A stretch of DNA of 5,141 bases, taken from assembly GCA_018500065.2 (NCBI GenBank), contig JAHBAO020000054.1, forward strand, positions 1-5,141, read 5' to 3'. Both the position numbers and the translations under genes were made by a program. The notes beneath the pieces were generated by a model. That model was not told the origin of the DNA and did no database searches. It worked only from the letters and a program-made list of their open reading frames with translations. The stretch is from Octadecabacter sp. (GTDB lineage Bacteria; Pseudomonadota; Alphaproteobacteria; Rhodobacterales; Rhodobacteraceae). Below are positions 1 to 5,141 of this stretch, one piece after another. Positions within the stretch are counted from its first letter, which is position 1. Every line of letters starts with the position of its first letter.

Positions 1-417
1 GATGTGATTGACACGCACAGATGTGCTTCCTTGAACAATCGCACCCAACGCACCCAACCCGCGCCGCCCAAGGACAATCAAATCCGCGCCGCATTTTTCC
101 GCGTAAGCCACGAGGACATCCCCCGGTTCACCCGTCTTGATATGCGTGTCTGTTAGGGTCTGACCGCAGCTTTCAACGATTGATGTTCCTTGCGCCAAGA
201 CCTTTTTATTGGCCTCTTTGACCTCTTCGGCGGGGGGCATGAATGCGGCCGATTGATACCCCGGTATCGCCCCCATTGCATAGGCGACCGTGGGCGGTTG
301 CGGTGTATATACGAGGTGAATCTCCGAGCCATATTTTCCCGCCAGATCACACGCCAGTTTTAGCGCGCGTTCAGATGGTTCGGATCCGTCAAAACCGACG
401 ACTATTTTCTCAAACAT
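1..417 (-). CDS. Universal stress protein (UspA family), 3' end cut by window edge
   Basis: A single-domain universal stress protein, a small cytoplasmic Rossmann-like alpha/beta protein that usually dimerises and is made under stress or low oxygen; its exact role here is unknown. The visible 139 residues start MFEKIVVGFDGS, with the conserved Asp10 of the nucleotide-binding first loop. Near the end is the ATP-binding signature G-2x-G-9x-G-S/T, seen as Gly117, Gly120, Gly130-Ser131, so it belongs to the ATP-binding subgroup. The frame stays open to base 1, and by family length only about 10-15 residues are missing. The ATG at 415-417 is supported by a GGAG ribosome binding site 7 bases upstream. 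It is divergent from the DUF455 gene, and a perfect FNR-type box sits upstream at a spacing that fits direct activation. In Rhodobacter-type genomes a similar gene lies beside fnrL and the cbb3 oxidase genes; whether that holds here is outside the window. Confidence 0.93.
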   Translation of the reverse strand, partial: MFEKIVVGFDGSEPSERALKLACDLAGKYGSEIHLVYTPQPPTVAYAMGAIPGYQSAAFMPPAEEVKEANKKVLAQGTSIVESCGQTLTDTHIKTGEPGDVLVAYAEKCGADLIVLGRRGLGALGAIVQGSTSVRVNHI

Positions 418-448
418 TGCGTGCTCCTTCATTGTTGGGATCAGCCAT

Positions 449-454
449 TCTTAA
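449..454 (-). promoter_or_regulatory. Candidate -10 element of the universal stress protein promoter
   Basis: On the minus strand this reads TTAAGA, a weak match to TATAAT. It lies about 22 bases downstream of the edge of the FNR box, as in class II FNR-activated promoters, where the regulator replaces the -35 contact. The leader would be roughly 25 bases and would contain the GGAG ribosome binding site. The call rests mainly on spacing. Confidence 0.4.
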
Positions 455-475
455 CAACAAACTGCGAAATGCGCC

Positions 476-489
476 TTGATGTGCATCAA
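476..489. promoter_or_regulatory. FNR/FnrL-type anaerobox, TTGAT-N4-ATCAA
   Basis: The sequence TTGATGTGCATCAA is an exact match to the FNR/FnrL consensus dyad, an operator used by oxygen-sensing CRP/FNR-family regulators in alphaproteobacteria. Its centre (482.5) is 65 bases from the stress protein ATG and 72 bases from the DUF455 ATG. Reading leftward, a TTAAGA element at 449-454 could be a -10 box with transcription starting near 442. That would put the dyad at about -40, the class II activator position. No comparable -10 is evident rightward, so the stress protein gene is the likelier target. The match is seen; the regulator and the start site are inferred. Confidence 0.82.
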
Positions 490-554
490 TCCAGCGCTGT
501 TTACGCCAATGCGCATGTGTTGTGCATCCTTCAGGACGCAGGTAATTCCACCTC

Positions 555-1370
555 ATGAAAACGCTCGCACAAATGGCAGACGACGTTCTGCGCACCCCCG
601 ATGGTCGAACCAAAACCGCGATCTCGCGCGAATATGCAGCCGTGTGGAAAGCCGCGCGTGATGCAGGTGAAACGCCCGAAATTGGAACCGCATCCCCACC
701 CGATATGCCAGCACGCCCCGCACGGCCCGAACTGCTAGACCCGCGCGATGTCCCACGTCGCAAGCCCGGCACTCCGGAAGGTCGCATCGCGATTTTACAT
801 GCCGTCGCCCACATCGAACTGAACGCGGTTGATCTGCACTGGGACCTGATCGCGCGGTTTTCTGACACGCCAATGCCCATTGGATACTACGATGACTGGG
901 TGAAAGCCGCTGACGAAGAATCCAAGCATTTCAATCTGATGTGCGACTGTCTTGAAGCAAATGGGGCTCACTATGGTGCCTTGCCAGCCCATGCTGGCAT
1001 GTGGCGCGCGGCTGAGGACACGGCAACTGACTTGATGGGCCGCCTCGCTGTTGTGCCAATGGTCCTTGAGGCACGCGGCCTTGATGTGACACCCGGAATG
1101 ATCAAGATTTTCCAGCAAGCGAAGGACAAACAAGCGATTGATGCCCTCAACATCATTTACGCCGAAGAGGTTCACCATGTGTCTTACGGGTCAAAGTGGT
1201 TCCATTTTTTGTGTGGCCGCGAGAACCTTGATCCGACGCCGATTTTTCATGCGCTCGTGCGCAAGTATTTCCATTCCACGCTTAAGCCCCCCTTCAACGA
1301 GGAAAAGCGCGCCGAGGCCGGTATTCCACCGGACTTTTACTGGCCCCTTGCCGAGCAATCCGCGCGTTAA
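555..1370 (+). CDS. DUF455 family ferritin-like protein (COG2833 type), putative diiron protein
   Basis: This 271-residue protein matches the DUF455 / COG2833 family, soluble bacterial proteins with a ferritin-like four-helix fold and no settled function. Residues 1-75 are a polar, proline-rich N-terminal part. The helical bundle runs from about 76 to 240. It shows a full E / ExxH / E / ExxH metal set: Glu88 in HAVAHIE, Glu122-x-x-His125, Glu172 in VLEARG, and Glu205-x-x-His208 in YAEEVHH. That arrangement is typical of diiron carboxylate oxidases and oxygenases, so a redox or oxygen-using activity is inferred; the substrate is unknown. The ATG at 555 is the first start after an in-frame TAA at 543-545. 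The ribosome binding site is weak, with only CAGG about 12 bases upstream. The gene is monocistronic as far as can be seen, divergent from the stress protein gene, with an FNR-type box between them. Confidence 0.9.
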   Translation: MKTLAQMADDVLRTPDGRTKTAISREYAAVWKAARDAGETPEIGTASPPDMPARPARPELLDPRDVPRRKPGTPEGRIAILHAVAHIELNAVDLHWDLIARFSDTPMPIGYYDDWVKAADEESKHFNLMCDCLEANGAHYGALPAHAGMWRAAEDTATDLMGRLAVVPMVLEARGLDVTPGMIKIFQQAKDKQAIDALNIIYAEEVHHVSYGSKWFHFLCGRENLDPTPIFHALVRKYFHSTLKPPFNEEKRAEAGIPPDFYWPLAEQSAR

Positions 1371-1387
1371 CCACAATTTGAAGATGC

Positions 1388-1401
1388 TTACCTTAAGGTA
1401 A
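1388..1401. repeat. Perfect 14-bp palindrome TTACCTTAAGGTAA
   Basis: A perfect palindrome with no spacer, 18 bases after the DUF455 stop codon and about 150 bases before the peptidase start. It has no loop and no T-tract, so it does not look like a terminator. Its size and symmetry suit a dimeric DNA-binding protein, but I cannot name one. It is AT-rich relative to its surroundings and could also be part of a promoter. Confidence 0.5.
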
Positions 1402-1438
1402 ATCGGCGAATTGCCGCCGGAATGCCCTCTATGGTGCT

Positions 1439-1478
1439 GAATCTCCACTATTTTGGGCAAAAACCTTGCCAGAGATTC
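1439..1478. repeat. Nested inverted repeat in the leader of the M23 peptidase gene
   Basis: Outer 7-base arms GAATCTC (1439-1445) and GAGATTC (1472-1478) are exact reverse complements. They enclose inner 5-base arms GGCAA (1456-1460) and TTGCC (1466-1470) around the loop AAACC. The two stems are separated by 10 bases on the left and 1 base on the right, so in RNA this would be a hairpin with a lopsided internal loop. No T-tract follows on either strand. It may be a structured 5' untranslated segment or chance. Confidence 0.35.
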
Positions 1479-1552
1479 CGCCACCCGCTAACACAGGCAG
1501 GACGTGACGCTGGGGCCGCGTTACCGGACAGGGATGGGATCAGGAAACCTTC

Positions 1553-2872
1553 GTGAAAGCTCGGCTAATACATAAACTGCACGTCGCTTTGGAAAAGCGC
1601 TTCCCAGAGAAGCGCTTGTTTCTGCGTTCAGATACAGAAACACGGTTTATCCGCCTCAAGCCGGAAACCCAGCTTGTTGCCTGGGCGGGCAGCGCGCTTA
1701 TCGTCAGTTGGACAATTATCGCGACCGCGGTCCTGCTTATGGACAGTATTGGTGCCGGAAACTTCCGTGCCCAAGCACAGCGCGATCAGGCCGCCTACGA
1801 AGACCGCCTGAACGCCCTCTCCTCCGAGCGAGACATTCGCGCCACCGAAGCTGTTGCTGCCCAAGCGCGTTTTTCTTCTGCCCTTGAACAAATTTCCCTG
1901 ATGCAGTCCGAATTGCTGCGTTCAGAAGATCGCCGCCGTGAATTGGAAACCGGCCTCGAAGTCGTGCAAGTCACGCTGCGCCGCACGATGGGCGAACGCG
2001 AAGATGCACAAGACCAGATTGCCGCCCTGGAAGCGGCGATCAGCGGCGATGGTGACGTCCCTGTCGGCTATGCGCAAGCAGGACAGTCTGATGGCACGGT
2101 TGATTTGCTGGCCACCGCACTGGCAGACACCGCCGCAGAACGCGACCAAATCGCAAGTGACGCCGAATTCGCCCTAAGCCGCGCATCGGACATGGAACTT
2201 GAGCTGCGCTTGCTGCAAGAACGCAACGACCAGATTTTCCGCCAGCTTGAAGATGCATTTACCGTGTCTGTTGAACCCCTCGACAACATGTTCCGCGCAG
2301 CCGGTATGAACCCTGACGACGTTCTCGCGCAGGTCCGTCGCGGTTATTCCGGTTCCGGTGGCCCGCTGACGCCGCTGCAGTTTTCGACTCGCGGTGGCGG
2401 TGAAGACCCAGATGCGGCCCGCGCCAACGGGATTCTCGGGTCGATGGACCGTTTGAACCTCTATCGCATCGCCGCCGAGCGGATTCCATTCGACATGCCC
2501 GTGCGCTCCGGCTTCCGCTTTACCTCCGGTTTTGGCATGCGCTGGGGTCGAATGCACAACGGAACCGACTTTGCGGCCCCAATCGGCACGCCAATCTACG
2601 CTCCGGCGGACGGTGTAGTAACCTTTGCCGGCTGGTCCTCAGGATATGGTCGCCTCGTCAAGGTACAGCATGCCTTCGGCATCGAGACACGATATGCGCA
2701 CCAAAGCAGAATGCGCGTGCAAGTTGGACAAAGACTCTCGCGCGGGGATCGTATTGGTGATATTGGTAATTCTGGTCGTTCAACCGGACCTCACCTGCAC
2801 TATGAAATCCGCGTAGGCGGACGCCCCGTTAACCCAATGATTTACATAAGAGCTGGACAAGATGTTTTCTAA
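1553..2872 (+). CDS. Membrane-anchored coiled-coil M23 (LytM-type) peptidoglycan endopeptidase
   Basis: A 439-residue zinc endopeptidase expected to cut peptide cross-links of peptidoglycan in the periplasm. Residues 1-40 are basic and cytoplasmic, and 41-63 form one transmembrane anchor. Residues about 70-163 and 190-235 are Glu/Gln/Arg/Ala-rich and probably coiled coil. The M23 domain lies at about 316-430. All expected active-site residues are present: His335 and Asp339 (HNGTD), His383 (RYAH), and His414 and His416 (HLH). It therefore looks catalytically competent, unlike degenerate EnvC/NlpD-type regulators. The N-terminal part resembles a module (I believe DUF5930) found in Rhodobacterales M23 proteins. 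The start is GTG, supported by AGGA 7 bases upstream and by the charged N-terminus before the anchor. The 3' end overlaps the bactofilin start by 11 bases. M23 genes beside bactofilins act together in cell-shape control, for example LmdC in Hyphomonas and Csd1 with CcmA in Helicobacter. Confidence 0.94.
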   Translation: MKARLIHKLHVALEKRFPEKRLFLRSDTETRFIRLKPETQLVAWAGSALIVSWTIIATAVLLMDSIGAGNFRAQAQRDQAAYEDRLNALSSERDIRATEAVAAQARFSSALEQISLMQSELLRSEDRRRELETGLEVVQVTLRRTMGEREDAQDQIAALEAAISGDGDVPVGYAQAGQSDGTVDLLATALADTAAERDQIASDAEFALSRASDMELELRLLQERNDQIFRQLEDAFTVSVEPLDNMFRAAGMNPDDVLAQVRRGYSGSGGPLTPLQFSTRGGGEDPDAARANGILGSMDRLNLYRIAAERIPFDMPVRSGFRFTSGFGMRWGRMHNGTDFAAPIGTPIYAPADGVVTFAGWSSGYGRLVKVQHAFGIETRYAHQSRMRVQVGQRLSRGDRIGDIGNSGRSTGPHLHYEIRVGGRPVNPMIYIRAGQDVF

Positions 2873-3362
2873 AAGCAAAATCAATGAACCTGGCAGCCCT
2901 GCCACACCCGCAACGCCAGACACGGCTGCAAAGCCTGCAAGCCCGGCCCCTGCCCCGTCGCAGAGCGATTTCAAATCCTCCGTGCCGAAGGCAAAGCCAC
3001 CAGCCAGCCAGCTGTCAACGGACCTGCACATCACAGGCAACCTGAAGACATCCGGCGACATCCAGATTGAAGGCACCGTCGATGGCGACATCCGCGCGCA
3101 CCTGCTGACAATCGGTGAAAGCGCCACTGTAAACGGCGAATGCATAGCAGACGATGTCGTCGTCAACGGCCGCATCGTGGGCACCGTACGTGGCCTGAAG
3201 GTCCGCCTGACATCCACTGCACGTGTTGAGGGTGACATCATCCACAAGACAATCGCAATTGAATCAGGTGCGCACTTCGAAGGCTCCGTTCAGCGGCAGG
3301 ACGATCCCCTGAATTCAGGTGGATCTAAGGCACCAAAGGCCGCTGCAGCACCGAAGGCCTAA
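2862..3362 (+). CDS. Bactofilin (polymer-forming cytoskeletal protein)
   Basis: A 166-residue bactofilin, a family that forms nucleotide-independent filaments on the inner face of the cytoplasmic membrane and recruits cell-wall enzymes. The N-terminus MFSKSKI resembles the short MFSK-type membrane-targeting peptide of alphaproteobacterial bactofilins such as BacA. Residues 9-50 are a flexible Pro/Ala/Ser-rich linker. Residues about 52-145 are the beta-helix domain, with regularly spaced Gly and hydrophobic turns (for example DIQIEGTVDGDIRAHLLTIG, then VVVNGRIVGTVRG). The tail from 146 is Lys/Ala/Pro-rich. The length is typical. The ATG lies inside the peptidase gene, 11 bases overlapping, with an AAGAG motif 9 bases upstream, so translational coupling is likely. 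The partner is probably the upstream M23 enzyme. An intrinsic terminator follows within 30 bases. Confidence 0.95.
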   Translation: MFSKSKINEPGSPATPATPDTAAKPASPAPAPSQSDFKSSVPKAKPPASQLSTDLHITGNLKTSGDIQIEGTVDGDIRAHLLTIGESATVNGECIADDVVVNGRIVGTVRGLKVRLTSTARVEGDIIHKTIAIESGAHFEGSVQRQDDPLNSGGSKAPKAAAAPKA

Positions 3363-3388
3363 AGCGAGACCAAACATAGTTAGGAACG

Positions 3389-3418
3389 GGGGCCGCGCAC
3401 AAACGCTGGCCCCTTTTT
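3389..3418 (+). terminator. Intrinsic terminator of the peptidase-bactofilin transcript
   Basis: Arms GGGGCC (3389-3394) and GGCCCC (3408-3413) pair perfectly. The stem extends inward with GCG/CGC past a single bulged T at 3407, around the loop CACAAA. Five T residues follow at 3414-3418. It starts 27 bases after the bactofilin stop. On the opposite strand no T-tract follows the stem, so it would serve the convergent DUF2189 gene only weakly. Confidence 0.88.
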
Positions 3419-3425
3419 CATTCCC

Positions 3426-4205
3426 CTAGACGGGATCGTAAAGCGCGCGCCGATACACATGCCACGTGGCATGGCCCAAAATCGGCAGCACGACAACAAG
3501 CCCCAGAAACCAAGGCAACAACGCCAGTATCGTCAACACCGCGATCAGCGCTGCCCAGACCAGCATCGTGCGCAAGTTCGCCCTGACACAGGCAAGGCTC
3601 AGCAGCATTGCCGTCACAAAGTCGATCTCTTTGTCCAGCACCAAAGGCAGGCTGACAACGGTAAGCGAAAACAACAAAAACGCCAAAACCCCGCCCACCG
3701 CCAATTCAACCGCGATCATCGTTAGCCCGTTCGATGTGAAAAACACGTCCCATGATGTGGAAATGTTTGTCATCGCACTAAGCCCCATGAACAACGCAAA
3801 AATCATATGCGCAAGAAACGTCCAGAATAAGAAATAAAATAGGATAATCGCCCCGATCCACGGGACTTGTTTGGTCCGTTCCTGCCAGACGACACCAAGA
3901 ATTTCTCGCCACTCTAATGGGTCACCGTTTTCAAGCCTACGCGACACTTCATAAAGCCCAACAGCAGCAAACGGTGCCGCCAGCGGAAAACCAAGTGACG
4001 TGGCCAAGGTCCAGGAAACAAGTCCAGCCCCAAGCCAAAGCAGCACAAATCCGCCAACAACATAAACTGCTGAAAAGAACAGCCCAAATTGCGGCGCGGA
4101 CCTGAAATCTCCAAGTCCGGCTTTCAGACAAACCCACAACTCAAAAAGCGTAACCTTGCCAATTTTTGGCACAGGAGACGCGGCGGGCTGAGCAGTTTCA
4201 GACAT
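3426..4205 (-). CDS. DUF2189 family integral membrane protein (COG5473 type)
   Basis: A 259-residue polytopic inner-membrane protein of the DUF2189 family, common in alphaproteobacteria and without an assigned function. Residues 1-38 are a polar cytoplasmic segment. Hydrophobic stretches lie at about 40-60, 62-85, 116-142, 161-189 and 212-244, giving five or six membrane segments. The C-terminal motif LGHATWHVYRRAL (243-255) is characteristic of the family. There are no catalytic or transport motifs that I can name. The ATG at 4203-4205 follows a very strong purine-rich ribosome binding site (GGGAGGT, 5 bases upstream). The gene is convergent with the bactofilin gene and follows prfB on the same strand after a 163-base gap with hairpins and its own candidate promoter, so it is probably a separate transcript. 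A role with the neighbouring cell-wall genes is not supported. Confidence 0.88.
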   Translation of the reverse strand: MSETAQPAASPVPKIGKVTLFELWVCLKAGLGDFRSAPQFGLFFSAVYVVGGFVLLWLGAGLVSWTLATSLGFPLAAPFAAVGLYEVSRRLENGDPLEWREILGVVWQERTKQVPWIGAIILFYFLFWTFLAHMIFALFMGLSAMTNISTSWDVFFTSNGLTMIAVELAVGGVLAFLLFSLTVVSLPLVLDKEIDFVTAMLLSLACVRANLRTMLVWAALIAVLTILALLPWFLGLVVVLPILGHATWHVYRRALYDPV

Positions 4206-4210
4206 ATAAT

Positions 4211-4220
4211 ACCTCCCCCC
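4211..4220 (-). promoter_or_regulatory. Strong ribosome binding site of the DUF2189 gene
   Basis: The minus strand reads GGGGGGAGGT ending 5 bases before the ATG, an unusually long G-rich Shine-Dalgarno sequence. It fixes the start codon at 4205 and suggests efficient translation initiation. Confidence 0.75.
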
Positions 4221-4222
4221 CT

Positions 4223-4251
4223 AGAATTGAGCGGCACGCAGGTCAGGTCAA
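4223..4251 (-). promoter_or_regulatory. Candidate sigma-70 promoter for the DUF2189 gene
   Basis: On the minus strand TTGACC (4246-4251) matches five of six bases of the -35 consensus. A 17-base spacer leads to AATTCT (4223-4228), a weak -10. The resulting leader would be very short but would still contain the GGAGG ribosome binding site. The spacing is ideal and the -10 is poor, so this is a candidate only. Confidence 0.35.
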
Positions 4252-4301
4252 GCGCCCCTTGCCCTTCTTTTGTTCAAAAATACCTGCCCGCTGCAAGCGA
4301 T

Positions 4302-4324
4302 GCCAAAATTTCTTCAATTTTGGC
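4302..4324. repeat. 9-bp stem hairpin downstream of prfB
   Basis: GCCAAAATT (4302-4310) and AATTTTGGC (4316-4324) are perfect reverse complements around a 5-base loop. The hairpin lies 45 bases past the prfB stop. No T-tract adjoins it on either strand. On the minus strand a run of T occurs only about 22-27 bases further on, after another weak stem, so it is not a canonical intrinsic terminator. It could protect the prfB 3' end, assist termination, or be one copy of a dispersed intergenic repeat. Confidence 0.5.
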
Positions 4325-4368
4325 CCCCGCCCGCCGCAGGCGTAGTCACTAGACGAATGCGCTGCGCT

Positions 4369-5141
4369 TCAGTCCTCCGCGTTGGCATCCGCGCGACTTT
4401 TGCCGCTCACGTCCATCGCCAAGGTCGCGCCCATGAACGCATCCAAATCACCGTCGAGCACACCCTTGGTGTCGGATGTCTCATGCGCTGTGCGTAGGTC
4501 TTTCACCATCTGGTAGGGCTGCAACACGTAAGACCGGATCTGGTTACCCCACCCTGCATCACCAGCATTCTCATGCACTTCGTTGACCAGCGCCGAGCGT
4601 TTGTCCAGTTCGATCTGGTACAACCGCGACTTCAACGCCTTCATCGCGATATCGCGGTTCTGGTGCTGGGATTTCTCAGATGACGTCACAACAATCCCTG
4701 TCGGCGCGTGAGTAATTCGCACAGCCGAGTCAGTCGTGTTCACGTGCTGCCCCCCCGCGCCACTTGAGCGATAGGTATCAATACGAATGTCAGACGGATT
4801 GACCTCGATCTCGATGTTGTCGTCCACCACCGGATAGACCTTCACGGACGTGAACGACGTGTGCCGCTTGGCGGCACTATCAAACGGTGAAATCCGCACC
4901 AGACGGTGCACGCCACTTTCCGACTTTAGCCAACCATAGGCGTTGTGGCCCGAAATTTTGTAAGACGCGGATTTAATGCCAACTTCTTCGCCCGCGCTCT
5001 CGGCTTGCAGCTCAACCTTATACCCCTTGCGCTCAGCCCAGCGGATATACATCCGCGCCAGCATCGCCGCCCAGTCACAGGCTTCCGTACCACCCGCGCC
5101 TGAGTTGATTTCAAGGAAGGTGTCGTTGGCATCCGCTTCAC
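4369..5141 (-). CDS. prfB: Peptide chain release factor 2, 5' end beyond window
   Basis: Release factor 2 reads UGA and UAA stop codons in the ribosomal A site and triggers release of the finished protein. About 257 residues are visible; by family length (about 370) roughly 115 N-terminal residues lie beyond the right edge. The coding frame runs open through 5141, and the segment upstream of the internal Met at 5062-5064 reads NSGAGGTEACDWAAMLARMY, the conserved RF2 core, so that Met is not the start. The SPF anticodon-like tripeptide that separates RF2 from RF1 is at 4882-4890, and the GGQ peptide-release motif, in GAGGQHVN, is at 4747-4755. The C-terminus (GWGNQIRSYVL, then KDLRT) is typical. 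The gene ends in TGA, a codon its own product reads. The programmed frameshift site known in many prfB genes would be outside the window, so its presence cannot be judged. Confidence 0.97.
   Translation of the reverse strand, partial: EADANDTFLEINSGAGGTEACDWAAMLARMYIRWAERKGYKVELQAESAGEEVGIKSASYKISGHNAYGWLKSESGVHRLVRISPFDSAAKRHTSFTSVKVYPVVDDNIEIEVNPSDIRIDTYRSSGAGGQHVNTTDSAVRITHAPTGIVVTSSEKSQHQNRDIAMKALKSRLYQIELDKRSALVNEVHENAGDAGWGNQIRSYVLQPYQMVKDLRTAHETSDTKGVLDGDLDAFMGATLAMDVSGKSRADANAED

Noticed and set aside
410..880. A 156-codon minus-strand frame over the divergent promoter and the DUF455 5' end
   Set aside because: It lies antisense to a convincing DUF455 gene, covers the FNR box and the start of the stress protein gene, and its arginine- and serine-rich translation resembles no family.
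1367..1381. Possible CtrA-like site, TTAA-N7-TTGA
   Set aside because: It has one mismatch to TTAA-N7-TTAA, overlaps the DUF455 stop codon and is about 170 bases from the next start; such matches occur often by chance.
2174..2557. A 127-codon minus-strand frame inside the M23 peptidase gene
   Set aside because: It is a shadow of a well-supported gene; its translation has no recognisable domain and it has no separate regulatory signals.
2780..3247. A 155-codon minus-strand frame antisense to the bactofilin gene
   Set aside because: The plus strand has a clear bactofilin domain; the antisense translation is low-complexity and unlike any known protein.
4205..4210. TATAAT on the plus strand
   Set aside because: No -35 partner was evident and no plus-strand gene follows; it lies in the short gap between the ribosome binding site and the ATG of the minus-strand gene.
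4270..4497. A 75-codon plus-strand frame over the prfB 3' end
   Set aside because: Its second half is antisense to the RF2 C-terminus and its first half reads through the hairpin cluster; there is no ribosome binding site or recognisable domain.

Overview
The window looks like an ordinary chromosomal segment of a marine-type alphaproteobacterium, most likely a Rhodobacterales (Roseobacter group) member. The reasons are the moderately high GC content judged by eye, the style of the universal stress protein with an exact FNR-type box upstream, the DUF455 and DUF2189 proteins, and an M23 peptidase gene overlapping a bactofilin gene. No phage, transposon, CRISPR, tRNA or rRNA signal was seen.

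Layout: positions 1-417 (minus) hold a universal stress protein lacking its last residues at the left edge. Positions 418-554 are a divergent promoter region with a perfect TTGAT-N4-ATCAA anaerobox. Positions 555-1370 (plus) encode a DUF455 ferritin-like protein with a complete diiron-type ligand set. Positions 1371-1552 are a 182-base leader with a 14-bp perfect palindrome and a nested inverted repeat. Positions 1553-2872 (plus) encode a membrane-anchored, coiled-coil M23 (LytM) endopeptidase, and 2862-3362 (plus) a bactofilin overlapping it by 11 bases. An intrinsic terminator at 3389-3418 closes this transcript. Convergent to it, 3426-4205 (minus) encodes a polytopic DUF2189 membrane protein. 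Positions 4206-4368 are intergenic, with a candidate promoter and a cluster of short hairpins. Positions 4369-5141 (minus) carry the C-terminal two thirds of peptide chain release factor 2, whose 5' end lies beyond the window.

Two functional themes stand out. The first is the peptidase-bactofilin pair, a cell-shape module in which a cytoplasmic bactofilin polymer is thought to position a periplasmic peptidoglycan hydrolase. The second is likely oxygen-responsive control of the stress protein, and possibly of the ferritin-like gene, by an FNR/FnrL regulator. The other genes are housekeeping or conserved genes of unknown function. I found no convincing evidence of a wholly new system; the best leads are the FNR-controlled divergent region, the uncharacterised diiron protein, and the small structured intergenic elements.
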